Counted from the first letter of the stretch, positions 28,224 to 36,826 are shown. The stretch is 64,000 nucleotides of DNA from DASUPK01 sp963843085 (GCA_963843085.1 CAWJJG010000002.1:248001-312000); one strand, 5' to 3'. Made by a program: numbers and translations. Notes: a model not told the origin generated them from the letters alone.

Positions 28224-29006
28224 GTGAGCTCGCCTGAGTTAAGCGTCGTCTGCCGGAGCTGCGGTGAGGAGGTCAGCCCCTACGTCACCGAGTGCCCCTA
28301 CTGCGGCACGCGGCTTCGGAAGCGGGCGCCGAAGCTCGAGCTGCGGGGCGAGGAGATCACCCCGAAGCAGTCACGTCGCACACGGCGCCGGCTCGCCCGG
28401 GCGCAGCGAACGGATGGCCAAGTCGAGCGGCCCTACGCGGTCATCGCCGCGATCTTGGTCCCGGCGGTGATCGTGCTCCTGCGGGTGGCGAGCCCCGGCC
28501 TCGACACCTTCGGCCTGGGGGGAATCCTCGGCCCGGTCGGTGGCGACTGGTGGCGCTACCTGGCAGCACCGTTCATCTATCCCGATATCGGCTACCTCTT
28601 CGTCGCCTCGGTCGGGATCGCGATCTTCGGCGTGCCGGTGGAGCAGCGGCTCGGCACCGTCCCCACCGCGGTCCTGATCGTGGCCTGCGGTGCGCTCGGC
28701 ATGCTCGCTGCCGACGCCATGGAGACCGCCTTCGCGCCGAGCAACGACGTCCTCTACGCGGCCGGCGGCAACGGGATCGCCCTGGGCCTGCTCGCCTGCT
28801 GGGCGGTCATCCGTGGAGCCGAGGTTCGTTCCCGGCCCGGTGAGCACGTGGAGGTGATCGGCGCGGCGATCGCCGCGGCGGTCCTGATCCTGCTCCCCAT
28901 CGTCGACGACTTCGCCAACGTCTTCGCCGGCCTCGGCGGCGCCCTGGTCGGCGCCGCATGCGGGCTCGCCGCCGCCTACGCACACCGGGAACGCCGTCCC
29001 GGCTGA
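28224..29006 (+). CDS. Zinc-ribbon rhomboid-like membrane protein lacking catalytic residues
   Basis: 260 residues from GTG 28224. A zinc ribbon (CRSCGEE then CPYCGTR) opens the protein, a basic linker follows, then about six membrane segments in rhomboid order. Where active rhomboids have GxSG, this has AAGGNGIALGLLA (Ser replaced by Asn). Where the last helix should carry the catalytic His before GG, it reads FAGLGGALVGAACG. It is therefore probably a pseudoprotease that binds rather than cuts membrane proteins. The assignment to rhomboids rests on topology and these Gly-rich motifs. Confidence 0.6.
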   Translation: MSSPELSVVCRSCGEEVSPYVTECPYCGTRLRKRAPKLELRGEEITPKQSRRTRRRLARAQRTDGQVERPYAVIAAILVPAVIVLLRVASPGLDTFGLGGILGPVGGDWWRYLAAPFIYPDIGYLFVASVGIAIFGVPVEQRLGTVPTAVLIVACGALGMLAADAMETAFAPSNDVLYAAGGNGIALGLLACWAVIRGAEVRSRPGEHVEVIGAAIAAAVLILLPIVDDFANVFAGLGGALVGAACGLAAAYAHRERRPG

Positions 29007-29040
29007 GCCGGTGAAGTCGACCGGCTAGCCTCCAGCCCGC

Positions 29041-29697
29041 TTGGCAGCCGACAGGTTCATCTCCATCACCCCCGAGCTCCATCGCTACGCGGTAGAGCAC
29101 AGCTCGTTCCGCGATGGCGTCGTCCCCGAGGTCGAACAGGCCGGGGAGGACATGGGCGACCTGGCCGCGATGCAGATCGCCGGCGACCAGGCCGCTTTCA
29201 TGACCATCGTTGTCGCTGCGACCGGCGCCCGCACGGCGCTCGAGGTCGGTACCTTCCTCGGCTACGGAGCGATCGCGATCGCGCGCGGGCTCCCGGACGA
29301 TGGCACGCTCGTCTGCTGCGAGCTCGACGAGAACTACGCGGACCGTGCCCGCGGGCATCTCGACAAGGCCGGCTTGGCGGAGAGGGTCCAGTTCCGGATC
29401 GGTCCGGCGGTCGAGAGCCTGCGAGCCATGGATGCCTCGGAGCAGTTCGACTTCGCCTTCATCGACGCGGACAAGACCGAGTACGTCGACTACTTCGAGG
29501 AGACCCTCCCCCGACTGCGGCGGAACGCGCTGCTCATGCTCGACAACACCCTGCGCAACGGGACGGTGCTCGACCCGGGCGACTCGGACGCCGCCAGAGT
29601 GACCGCCGATCTCAACGACCGCCTGGCGAAGGACGACCGCGTCGACGCGGCGCTGCTCGGAGTCGCCGATGGCATCACGCTCGTCCGCAAGCGCTAG
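29041..29697 (+). CDS. SAM-dependent O-methyltransferase, CCoAOMT-like
   Basis: 218 residues from TTG 29041, no ATG available upstream. Class I methyltransferase: ALEVGTFLGYGAIAIARGLP is the SAM-binding motif, VCCELDENYADRARGHLDKA the acidic second strand, and FDFAFIDADKTEYVDYFE plus MLDNTLRNG carry the metal-ligand acidic residues of the cation-dependent caffeoyl-CoA/catechol family. Likely methylates a catechol-type hydroxyl. It is followed after six bases by the acetyltransferase gene. Confidence 0.88.
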   Translation: MAADRFISITPELHRYAVEHSSFRDGVVPEVEQAGEDMGDLAAMQIAGDQAAFMTIVVAATGARTALEVGTFLGYGAIAIARGLPDDGTLVCCELDENYADRARGHLDKAGLAERVQFRIGPAVESLRAMDASEQFDFAFIDADKTEYVDYFEETLPRLRRNALLMLDNTLRNGTVLDPGDSDAARVTADLNDRLAKDDRVDAALLGVADGITLVRKR

Positions 29698-29703
29698 CGA
29701 GAC

Positions 29704-30468
29704 GTGGCGCTCCCAGCAGACGACGCCGGCTGGCTCGGACTGATCCGCTCCTCGATGCCGCCGTTCTGGTCCCTGCTCGCCGAGAGCACGGGCGGCAGCA
29801 TCTGGACCGGGGACGGCATCACCGCCACGGTCGTCCCGGGATCGCCAAAGCGCTCCTTCTTCAACTCGGTCCTCTACGCCGACCCGGAGTCGATGGTGGC
29901 GTCGATCGAGGAGCTCGCGAATCTGTACTCCGAAGCCGGCATCGAGGCCTGGACCGTCTGGGTCCCGGCGGGAGATCGGGAGGTGGGTGAGGCGCTCCGG
30001 GGCGCCGGCCACGTTCTGGATGCGACGCCCCGGGCGATGGCGATGTCCATCCGCGGCCTGACGGCACCCGAGCATGACCCCGAGCTCGAGATTCGCGAGG
30101 AGCCCGACCGCGAGCTCGTCTCGCGCATCAACGAGGTCGCGTATGGGTTCGCCCCCGGTGAGTTCCCGGTGATGCGCGGCGATCTGCCCTGCCTGCGGAC
30201 CTACCTGGGATCGATCGGCGGCGAGACCGTTGCCTGTGCCGGAGCCTTCGCGCACGAGGGCGACTGCGAGATCGTCTTCGTCGCCGTCCTGCCGGAGGGC
30301 CGGGGAAGGGGGGTATCCGGGCGGCTGATGGCGCGCGCGATCGCCGACGCGGCGGAAGAGGGACTGGAGACGACGACGCTGCAGGCGACGAAGCTCGGCT
30401 ATCCCGTCTACGTGAAGCTCGGCTACGCCGACTACGGCGAGCTGCAGATGTGGGAACGGCGGAAGTAG
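29704..30468 (+). CDS. GNAT-family N-acetyltransferase
   Basis: 254 residues from GTG 29704. The C-terminal half is a GNAT fold: EIVFVAVLPEGRGRGVSGRLMARAI contains the acetyl-CoA pyrophosphate loop, and TLQATKLGYPVYVKLGYADYG is the usual last strand and helix. The N-terminal 120 residues are a degenerate first half, so it may be a tandem GNAT with one active site. Acceptor unknown. Tight spacing on both sides suggests an operon with the methyltransferase and the next small gene. Confidence 0.82.
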   Translation: MALPADDAGWLGLIRSSMPPFWSLLAESTGGSIWTGDGITATVVPGSPKRSFFNSVLYADPESMVASIEELANLYSEAGIEAWTVWVPAGDREVGEALRGAGHVLDATPRAMAMSIRGLTAPEHDPELEIREEPDRELVSRINEVAYGFAPGEFPVMRGDLPCLRTYLGSIGGETVACAGAFAHEGDCEIVFVAVLPEGRGRGVSGRLMARAIADAAEEGLETTTLQATKLGYPVYVKLGYADYGELQMWERRK

Positions 30469-30477
30469 GGTCCAGGC

Positions 30478-30804
30478 GTGGCGCGTGGGCCCTACAGCGA
30501 CGAGCAGATCGACGCCGCGATCGACGCGATCTCCGACCCCGAGGTGTTCAGGGACGCCGAGCGGCAGGTCGCCCGCGCCGCGCCGCGCCTGCAGAGGATC
30601 CTCGCCGAGGCGCTCGGGGCCGGCGGCTGGTTCGGGGAGTCCCACGACGCAGAGGCCCTGAAGGCGGCGACCACTCCGGACGAGCAGGCCCGCCTGACAG
30701 CCGTGCGCACCCTGCTCGCCGAGGAGGCGCGCATGGGGATGATGGTCGGCGTGGCGGTAGGGTGGGCGCTCGCCGAGAAGCTTGATGAGCAACAGGAGGA
30801 GTAG
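30478..30804 (+). CDS. Conserved hypothetical protein, 108 residues
   Basis: GTG start ten bases after the acetyltransferase. A soluble, acidic, helical protein: YSDEQIDAAIDAISDPEVFR, then APRLQRILAEALGAGGWFGE and a Gly/Met-rich stretch MGMMVGVAVGWALAEKLDEQ near the end. No membrane segment long enough, no known catalytic motif. It runs into the hydrolase gene five bases later. I do not recognise the family. Confidence 0.65.
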   Translation: MARGPYSDEQIDAAIDAISDPEVFRDAERQVARAAPRLQRILAEALGAGGWFGESHDAEALKAATTPDEQARLTAVRTLLAEEARMGMMVGVAVGWALAEKLDEQQEE

Positions 30805-30809
30805 ACCGA

Positions 30810-31496
30810 ATGCCAGACGTTGAATTCGAGGCCAACGGAGGGAAGGCAAGGGGCTACCTGGCGGAACCCGAGGGCGAGGGCCCCGGGCTGGTGATGCTGG
30901 GTGAGTGGTGGGGCCTTGACGACAACACCCGCGGGATCGTCGATAGCTTCGCGAAGGAGGGCTTCGTCACCCTCGCGCCGGATCTATACGGCGGGAACAC
31001 GACCGAGGAGCCCGACGAGGCTCAGAAGCAGCTGATGGCGATGAACATGGAGGAGGCCGAGAAGGACATGCGGGGGGCCGTCCGCTACGTCCTCGACCAC
31101 CCCAAATGCAACGGCCAGGTCGGATCGGTGGGCTTCTGCGCCGGCGGCGGACTCTCCGTCTGGGCTGCCGCGTCGAACCCGCAGATCGGTGCCGCCGTCA
31201 CCTACTACTACGTGATGCCGCACGGCAAACCGGACTTCTCGAACATCAAGGCGCCGATTCTCGGCCACTTCGGGACGAACGACGACTTCGTCTCGGTCGA
31301 CGACGCCAAGGCACTCGAGCAGGAGCTGCAGGAGGCGGGCGTGGATGCGGCCTTCGAGTACTACGAGGGCGGTGCGCACGCGTTCGCAAATGACCACAAC
31401 CGCCTCGGCACCTACGACCAGGGCCATGCCGCCAAGGCGTGGGAGCGAACAACGTCCTTCCTGAAGCAGCACCTCACCAAGAACGGCTCAAGCTAG
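30810..31496 (+). CDS. Dienelactone hydrolase family protein
   Basis: 228 residues, alpha/beta hydrolase with the dienelactone hydrolase triad: Cys in GFCAGGG (in place of Ser), Asp in FGTNDDFVSVDDAK and His in EGGAHAFAND. The N-terminal GLVMLGEWWGLDDNTRGIVD is typical. Such enzymes open lactones in aromatic catabolism, but many family members act on other esters. The ATG is preceded by AGGAGTAG. Probably last gene of the run starting at 29041. Confidence 0.9.
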   Translation: MPDVEFEANGGKARGYLAEPEGEGPGLVMLGEWWGLDDNTRGIVDSFAKEGFVTLAPDLYGGNTTEEPDEAQKQLMAMNMEEAEKDMRGAVRYVLDHPKCNGQVGSVGFCAGGGLSVWAAASNPQIGAAVTYYYVMPHGKPDFSNIKAPILGHFGTNDDFVSVDDAKALEQELQEAGVDAAFEYYEGGAHAFANDHNRLGTYDQGHAAKAWERTTSFLKQHLTKNGSS

Positions 31497-31537
31497 AAAC
31501 TGGCCAGCCAGCCAGTCCTTGCGCTAGGGTGCAGCGC

Positions 31538-32476
31538 GTGGAGGCAAGGGAAGCCACCCAGTCGGGACCGTCACGAGCGCAGCGCGAGGACTTCCGCGCC
31601 ACCTCCGATCCGGCGCTCCAAGAGGGCGGGCGGAGCGACGTCAAACTGCTCGACTACACCCAGCTCTACAACCTCTGGGAGAAGCAGCAGTGGCTCACCC
31701 AGGACCTCGACTTCTCCCAGGACCGCGTCGACTGGCATGAGCGGATCCCCGAGGAGGAGCGCTTCCAGCGGATGTACGGCCTCTCGAGCTTCTTCATCGG
31801 CGAGCAGAAGGTCGCCGACGAGCTCGGCCCGATCATGCGCGCCGCACCCACCGAGGCGCAGCGGATCTTCCTCTCCACCCAGATCGCCGACGAGGCCCGA
31901 CACGTGCGCTTCTTCGACCGGTTCTTCAGCGAGGTCGGGGTGCTCGAGGGCACTGACGATCTGCCGCAGCGCCTGGAGGCGCTGGACGAGCACCTCAACG
32001 ATGCCTTCCACACGCTGTTCGACGATCTCTTGAAGAGCCGGGTGGACCGGCTGGCTCAGGAGCCGGAGGATCTGGACGCACTGGTGGAGGCCGTGACGCT
32101 CTACCACATGGTCATCGAGGGAATGCTCGCCCTCACGGGGCAGCACTTCATCATCGACTACAACGAGCGCATGGGCACTCTGCCCGGGTTCGTCGAGGGT
32201 TTCTCCAACGTCGCGCGCGACGAGCATCGTCACATCGCCTTCGGCGTCCGCTTCTTGACGGACTGCGTGAAGGCGAACGACCGCTACCGCGATGTCATCC
32301 AGAAGATGCTCGAGCAGTCACTGCCGGTCGCCGACAAGGTGATCGACCCGCCGTGGCCCGAGGACGAGGACAACACGGAGCTCTTCGGTGCGACCCGCGA
32401 GGAGACGCACGCCTTCGCCGCCCAGGCCCTCAGCCGCCGGCTGAAGGTCATCGGGCTGATTCCCGCTAGCGCCTGA
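31538..32476 (+). CDS. R2-like ferritin-fold di-metal protein (ribonucleotide reductase beta-like)
   Basis: 312 residues from GTG 31538. Six metal ligands of the R2/R2lox fold are visible: Glu in FFIGEQKVADE, Glu-x-x-His in IADEARHVRFF, Glu in MVIEGMLALTGQHF, and Glu-x-x-His in ARDEHRHIAFG. No large-subunit (nrdA) gene is near, and length fits R2-like ligand-binding oxidases of actinobacteria as well as R2 proteins, so I leave the substrate open. The end overlaps the convergent sigma factor gene by 11 bases. Confidence 0.8.
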   Translation: MEAREATQSGPSRAQREDFRATSDPALQEGGRSDVKLLDYTQLYNLWEKQQWLTQDLDFSQDRVDWHERIPEEERFQRMYGLSSFFIGEQKVADELGPIMRAAPTEAQRIFLSTQIADEARHVRFFDRFFSEVGVLEGTDDLPQRLEALDEHLNDAFHTLFDDLLKSRVDRLAQEPEDLDALVEAVTLYHMVIEGMLALTGQHFIIDYNERMGTLPGFVEGFSNVARDEHRHIAFGVRFLTDCVKANDRYRDVIQKMLEQSLPVADKVIDPPWPEDEDNTELFGATREETHAFAAQALSRRLKVIGLIPASA

Positions 32477-34148
32477 CCTTCTTCTTGGGCGCGGAGCGGT
32501 GCTTCTTGGGAGCCGAGTAGGCGAGCGGCCTCACGCCGCCGCTCTGGATCGACCCGGTCGGGCCGGTGTCGGCCGGAGAGGGCGGGGGAGGAGCCGCGCC
32601 GCAGCTGCCCGCCGGGTCGGCGACGCCGTCGCTGTTTGCGTCGCAGGTGGCTGGATCGACCCCGGTGGTCACCGGGCCCGACTGACTGGGTGAAGTTGCG
32701 TTCGGATCGCTGTTGGCGACCGCGTTCTTGTGGTGACGGTGATGCCTGCCGGTGGCTGCGGTCGTGGTGGCTCCCGTTTGGGCACCGGTGGTCGCCGCCG
32801 GGTCCGTCGGCTGTGGCGGCACGGTCACGGTGTCGGGAGGCGTGGTCGCTGCGGCGGCGGCCGTGGGAGGCGTCAGGGTTGCAGCGGGATCCTGAGCGGT
32901 CGCGTCGGTCTTCGGTGGGATGTTGACCTTTGCCGGCTTGCCGCGATTGACGTGCTGTCTGGTCTTCGCGGTGGCGGGCTTGGCCGGGTGGCCGTTCGAG
33001 ACGTTCTGGATCTCGGCCGCGCCGCCGGCGAGGATCGCAGCCGTCGCGATGCCGGCCGCGGCCTTGGTTCCGATCGCGGCCGCCGCACCACCTGCGGCGG
33101 TGACAGCTCCGCTGCCCGCCGCGGCGCCACCCGCTGCAGCTGCTCCTCCGATGGCGGCCGTGCTACCCGCGGCAGCCGCCCCGGCGCCCGCACCCGCCGC
33201 TCCGGCCCCCGCTGCCCCGGCACCCGCTCCCGCAGCTCCGGCTCCGGCCCCGGCTCCTGCACCGGCGCCCGCGCCCGCTGCGGCTCCGCCGCCACCGCCG
33301 GCACCGGCGGCCGCACCACCGCCGCCACCGCCGAAGAGGCCGCTGAGCTTGGCGAGCAGCACGCCCTTGATCACAAGCAGTGGACCGGCTGGGAAGATCG
33401 CGGCGAGCGCCTTGGTGTCGGAGCGAAGCTGGGCGCGGAACTCGCGGCAGGGGTCACAGGACTTCAGGTGGCGCCGGACCGGTCCGGTGACCTTGGCGAT
33501 CCCCTCGGCTGCCTCAGCGAGCTCGAGGCGGACGTCGTCGCAGGTCAGCTGGCGGGCCTGACTCGACTCGGCCAGCGCGATCCTGGCCCGGACGAGCAGG
33601 CTCTTCACGCCGGGCACCGTCGTGTCCATCGCCTGGGCGATCTCCTCGTAGCTCATTCCGTCGATCTCTCGGAGGAGGAGGGCGGAGCGCTGCGTCTCAG
33701 GCAGATGGGAGACGTCGTCGAGCAGGTTGCGGAACTCCTCGCGGTTCTGGACCCGCTCCAGAGTGGTCACCCCGTTCATGTGAGCGTGGGTGTCCATCGT
33801 GTCCTGACCGTCCGCGGTCGGCTTGCGAAGATGGTTGAGGGAGCGGTTGCGAGCGATCCGGTAGAGCCATGGCCGCACGGCGATCGGGCGATCGTCGGCG
33901 ATCATCGCGTTGTAGGCGGCGACGAAGACCTCCTGGAGGACATCCTCGGCGTCCTCGGTCGAGCCCAGCATCTGGCGGCAGAAGCCGAGCAGGCGCGACT
34001 GATAGCGCTCGACCAGCGTGTCGAAGGCGTGCTGATGACCCTTGCGGGTCAGCGCGACGAGCTGCGCGTCCTCCTGGAAACGGAGAAGCGGCGAACGCCG
34101 GGCGAAGAGCCCGCGTCGCTGTGCGTGTGTGAGAGTTGAGGCTTCCAA
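32466..34148 (-). CDS. ECF sigma factor with C-terminal zinc-finger and Ala/Gly-rich extension
   Basis: 560 residues, three times the usual ECF length. Residues 25-120 are sigma2 (HAFDTLVERYQSRLLGFCRQ, AEDVLQEVFVAAYNAM), 140-195 sigma4 (LPETQRSALLLREIDGMSYE, VKSLLVRAR). A His-x3-Cys-x2-Cys pattern in RRHLKSCDPCREF near 235 resembles the zinc motif of anti-sigma factors. The rest is Gly-Ala repeats (about 270-380), a short hydrophobic stretch (AAAGIATAAILAGGAA) and a Pro/Thr/Asp-rich tail with SDPNAT and CDANSDGVADPAGSCG. So sigma and anti-sigma-like parts lie in one chain. TTG start at 34148 is tentative. Confidence 0.8.
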   Translation of the reverse strand: MEASTLTHAQRRGLFARRSPLLRFQEDAQLVALTRKGHQHAFDTLVERYQSRLLGFCRQMLGSTEDAEDVLQEVFVAAYNAMIADDRPIAVRPWLYRIARNRSLNHLRKPTADGQDTMDTHAHMNGVTTLERVQNREEFRNLLDDVSHLPETQRSALLLREIDGMSYEEIAQAMDTTVPGVKSLLVRARIALAESSQARQLTCDDVRLELAEAAEGIAKVTGPVRRHLKSCDPCREFRAQLRSDTKALAAIFPAGPLLVIKGVLLAKLSGLFGGGGGGAAAGAGGGGGAAAGAGAGAGAGAGAGAAGAGAGAAGAGAAGAGAGAAAAGSTAAIGGAAAAGGAAAGSGAVTAAGGAAAAIGTKAAAGIATAAILAGGAAEIQNVSNGHPAKPATAKTRQHVNRGKPAKVNIPPKTDATAQDPAATLTPPTAAAAATTPPDTVTVPPQPTDPAATTGAQTGATTTAATGRHHRHHKNAVANSDPNATSPSQSGPVTTGVDPATCDANSDGVADPAGSCGAAPPPPSPADTGPTGSIQSGGVRPLAYSAPKKHRSAPKKKVRR

Positions 34149-34337
34149 ACCGGGGGGTGGGGGGATTACGAAGCACCTCTCCTTGCCACCAGGAACACGG
34201 TAGCAGCGGGTCTGTTGCGCTCCCTGGGGGCTTAATGCCCCCGAAATCTGCCCGTCAGACCCATGATTTACCCGTTATTTGCGGGGATAATCTCTCCTCG
34301 GGCACCCGTGATCATCGCCGATGGGCCTAAGCCCCTC

Positions 34338-35852
34338 CTAAGCAGCGAGGCGCTCGTCGCGCTCGGTGCCCATCCCGATCGGAGCGGCCTCCTCGATCTC
34401 CTGTTCGACCTGCGCGGGGGTCGGCGCCCGCAGGGCGAAGATCGCGAGCAGGAGTCCAACCGCAGCGGCGCCCGCGGCGATCAGGAAGGCGAGGTGGTAG
34501 CCGCCGCTGAGCGCCTGGGCGGTGCTTTCGCCCGCCGAGCTGAGTGCATCGGTGCGATCCGTGGCGATTGTCCCGAGCGCCGCAAGCCCGATGGCGGCGG
34601 AGAGCTGGATCGATACCTGAATCGTCCCCGACGCCATGCCGGCGTCCTTGGTCGGCACATCCTCCATGGCGATCATCATCAGCGGCGGGTTGGCGGCGCC
34701 GAAGCCGAGTCCGAGCAATGCGAGCGAGGCGAAGATCGCCGGGAAGTAGGGGGTCGACTGATCGATCTGCGAGAAGAGCAGCAGCCCCAGGACCGGGCCT
34801 GCGATCCCGACCACCAGCGTCCTCTTCGGCCCGAAGCGCTCCACGAGCCGGGCGGCGAGCCCTGCCGACATGGTGGCAAGGGAGACGCTCATCGCCATGA
34901 AGGCGAGGCCGGTCTGGACCGGGCTCATGCCGCGGACGTGCTCGAAGTAGAGCGCGCCCAGGAAGAAGGTCGAGTACGCGCCGGTGACCAGGAAGCCCCG
35001 GACCAGGTTGGCGGTCACCAGGCTGCGGAGGCCGAGGACCCGCAGCGGCATGATCGGGTTGTCGATGCGCGACTCGAGCGCGACGAAGGCCGCCAGCAGC
35101 GCCGCGGAGATGCCCGCCAGGAGGAGCGTGCGCTCGCCGGTCCAGCCCCATTCAGGGATCTTGATCAAGACGTAGATCAGCGCGATCGACGAGGCGGTGA
35201 TCAGCACCGATCCGAGCCAATCGATCCTCTCGCCCTTCGCGAGTCCCTCGTTCTCGGCAATCAGCCTCCGCCCCATGAAGTAGGCGACCGCGCCGATCGG
35301 CAGGTTCACGAAGAAGATCCAGTGCCAGCTGATCGCCTCGGTGAGCACGCCGCCGAGCAGCAGGCCCAGGGAGGCGCCGCCTGCGATCACGAACGTGTAG
35401 AGGCTCATGGCCTTGGCGCGGTCCGCCGGCTCCGGGAACTCCACGGCGATGATCGCGATGATCACGGCCGAGGCGAGCGCCGCCGCGGCGCCCTGCAGGA
35501 AGCGGGCCACGACGAGAGCAGTGCCGCTGGGCGCCGCGCCGCAGAGAATCGAGGCGACGACGAAGGCGGCGACGCCGGCCAAGAAGATGCGCTTCCGGCC
35601 GAAGAGGTCACCGAGCCGGCCGGCCAGGAGCAGCAGGCTGCCGAACGTGATCAGGTAGCCGTCGACGACCCAGGTCAGGCTCGACTGGCTGAAGTGGAGA
35701 TCCGACTGGATGGAGGGGAGCGCGACGTTGACGATCGTCGTGTCCAGGATGATCATCAGCTGCCCCAGGCAGACGACGAAGAGGGCGATCCACCTCCGGC
35801 GGTCGGAATCCCGCGCTATCTTGTGGTTCGTAGCGTCCACGAGGATCGTCAC
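34338..35852 (-). CDS. MFS drug-exporter-type transporter (DHA2 family)
   Basis: 504 residues with about 14 hydrophobic segments. LDTTIVNVALPSIQSDLHFS is motif D1 of the DHA2 family, GRLGDLFGRKRIF motif A, and LLLGGVLTEAISWHWIFFVN motif C. This gives a proton-driven multidrug exporter type; cargo unknown. GTG start at 35852. It is divergent to a MarR gene 62 bases away with a perfect palindrome between them, the standard layout of a repressor controlling an exporter. Confidence 0.92.
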   Translation of the reverse strand: MTILVDATNHKIARDSDRRRWIALFVVCLGQLMIILDTTIVNVALPSIQSDLHFSQSSLTWVVDGYLITFGSLLLLAGRLGDLFGRKRIFLAGVAAFVVASILCGAAPSGTALVVARFLQGAAAALASAVIIAIIAVEFPEPADRAKAMSLYTFVIAGGASLGLLLGGVLTEAISWHWIFFVNLPIGAVAYFMGRRLIAENEGLAKGERIDWLGSVLITASSIALIYVLIKIPEWGWTGERTLLLAGISAALLAAFVALESRIDNPIMPLRVLGLRSLVTANLVRGFLVTGAYSTFFLGALYFEHVRGMSPVQTGLAFMAMSVSLATMSAGLAARLVERFGPKRTLVVGIAGPVLGLLLFSQIDQSTPYFPAIFASLALLGLGFGAANPPLMMIAMEDVPTKDAGMASGTIQVSIQLSAAIGLAALGTIATDRTDALSSAGESTAQALSGGYHLAFLIAAGAAAVGLLLAIFALRAPTPAQVEQEIEEAAPIGMGTERDERLAA

Positions 35853-35874
35853 TATAGCAAGGATTATCTTCGAG

Positions 35875-35891
35875 TCACGGATGATCCGTGA
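35875..35891. promoter_or_regulatory. 17-bp perfect palindrome, probable MarR operator
   Basis: TCACGGAT-G-ATCCGTGA: eight-base arms, no mismatch. It lies in the 62-base gap between the exporter (starting at 35852) and marR (starting at 35915), so one bound dimer could repress both. Length and symmetry fit MarR-family sites; binding is inferred. Confidence 0.65.
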
Positions 35892-35914
35892 GGCAGGCTA
35901 CGATTGGGAGAGAG

Positions 35915-36355
35915 ATGAATACGCAAGCTCCATCGGTTGCGGGTTCGATGAACCTGCTCACGCGCCTCTCGCGGGTGATCTACCGACGCGCGGTCCCGGA
36001 GTTGATCGGGATCAAGATCAAGGAGTTCGTCGCCCTGGTCTACCTGCGCGAGTCGGGGCGGGCGACCCAGCAGAAGCTGGCCGAGACGATGATGATGGAC
36101 GCGAACAACTGCGTGATCCTGCTCAATGGCCTGGAGGAGGAGGGCCTGATCGCGCGGAAGCGGGATCCGGAGGATCGCCGCCGACACATCGTCGAGATCA
36201 CTTCCAATGGCTACAAGGCCCTGGAGAAGGCTGAACACGAGCTCGAGACGCTCGAGGACGATGTCCTGGGCAAGCTCGACCGCTCCGAGCGCGACCAGTT
36301 GCGAGACCTCTTAGCCAAGGCGCTCGAGGACCACTCGCTCGCGATCTCGGCCTAG
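35915..36355 (+). CDS. MarR-family transcriptional regulator
   Basis: 146 residues from ATG 35915 (GGGAGAGAG upstream; the open frame starts nine codons earlier). Winged helix: IKEFVALVYLRESGRATQQK, LAETMMMDANNCVILLNGLE, and the wing KRDPEDRRRHIVEITSNGYK typical of MarR. A C-terminal helix pair forms the dimer interface. It most likely represses itself and the divergent exporter through the palindrome between them. Inducer unknown. Confidence 0.9.
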   Translation: MNTQAPSVAGSMNLLTRLSRVIYRRAVPELIGIKIKEFVALVYLRESGRATQQKLAETMMMDANNCVILLNGLEEEGLIARKRDPEDRRRHIVEITSNGYKALEKAEHELETLEDDVLGKLDRSERDQLRDLLAKALEDHSLAISA

Positions 36356-36392
36356 CCGCCGCGAGCACGGCCTCGGCGCAACCAACTCGCCC

Positions 36393-36476
36393 GCCGGGGT
36401 GGCCAAACTGGTCTAGGCAGCGGACTTAAAATCCGTGGCCCTTCGGGGCATGTGGGTTCGAATCCCACCCCCGGCA
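36393..36476 (+). tRNA. tRNA-Leu (anticodon UAA)
   Basis: Cloverleaf by eye: acceptor GCCGGGG pairs with CCCCGGC, D arm GCC/GGC, anticodon stem GCGGA/TCCGT around loop CTTAAAA giving anticodon TAA, a long variable arm (GGCCC-TTC-GGGGC) as expected for Leu, and T arm GTGGG-TTCGAAT-CCCAC. Discriminator is A; the CCA end is not encoded. It stands alone between marR and the thiamine-binding gene. Confidence 0.95.
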
Positions 36477-36490
36477 CTCTTCATATAGGT

Positions 36491-36826
36491 CTACGCGGTT
36501 CGCCAGCGATCCGGGTCCTGGCGGTCCACCAGGCGCTTCTCGACGGAGCGCACCTTGTCGTCGAGTGTCTGCTCCTTGTCGCGGCGCTCGTCGAGCTTGA
36601 GCACCGAGTAGACGCGAGGAAGGCCCATCTCGAAGGGCACCCGATGGAGGTCGGCGACCACGGCGAGGATGTCCTCGGTCGAGCCCTCGAGTGAGGTCCC
36701 CATCGCGTGCAGCTCATAGCGGACCCTGTCCTGGCGGGCGAGGCGGCGCTGGATCTCGGCGATGTACTCACCCGCGCTCGGGTCGGATCGTCCGAGCCCG
36801 ATCACGGTCAGGTCGGCGGTCGCCAT
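36491..36826 (-). CDS. MTH1187/YkoF-type thiamine-binding protein
   Basis: 111 residues from ATG 36826, giving the family start MATADLTVIGLGRSDPSAGE. Other conserved parts are YELHAMGTSLEGSTEDILAV and VADLHRVPFEMGLPRVYSVLKLDERRDK (shown in part). These small ferredoxin-fold proteins form tetramers that bind thiamine or related ligands; the physiological role is not settled. Transcribed toward the tRNA gene, divergent from and only 10 bases away from the next gene. Confidence 0.85.
   Translation of the reverse strand: MATADLTVIGLGRSDPSAGEYIAEIQRRLARQDRVRYELHAMGTSLEGSTEDILAVVADLHRVPFEMGLPRVYSVLKLDERRDKEQTLDDKVRSVEKRLVDRQDPDRWRTA

Noticed and set aside
33060..33340. Repeat array (Gly/Ala codons) that might look like a DNA repeat or CRISPR-like pattern
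   Set aside because: Irregular GC-rich triplets in frame with the sigma-factor gene; no spacer structure.
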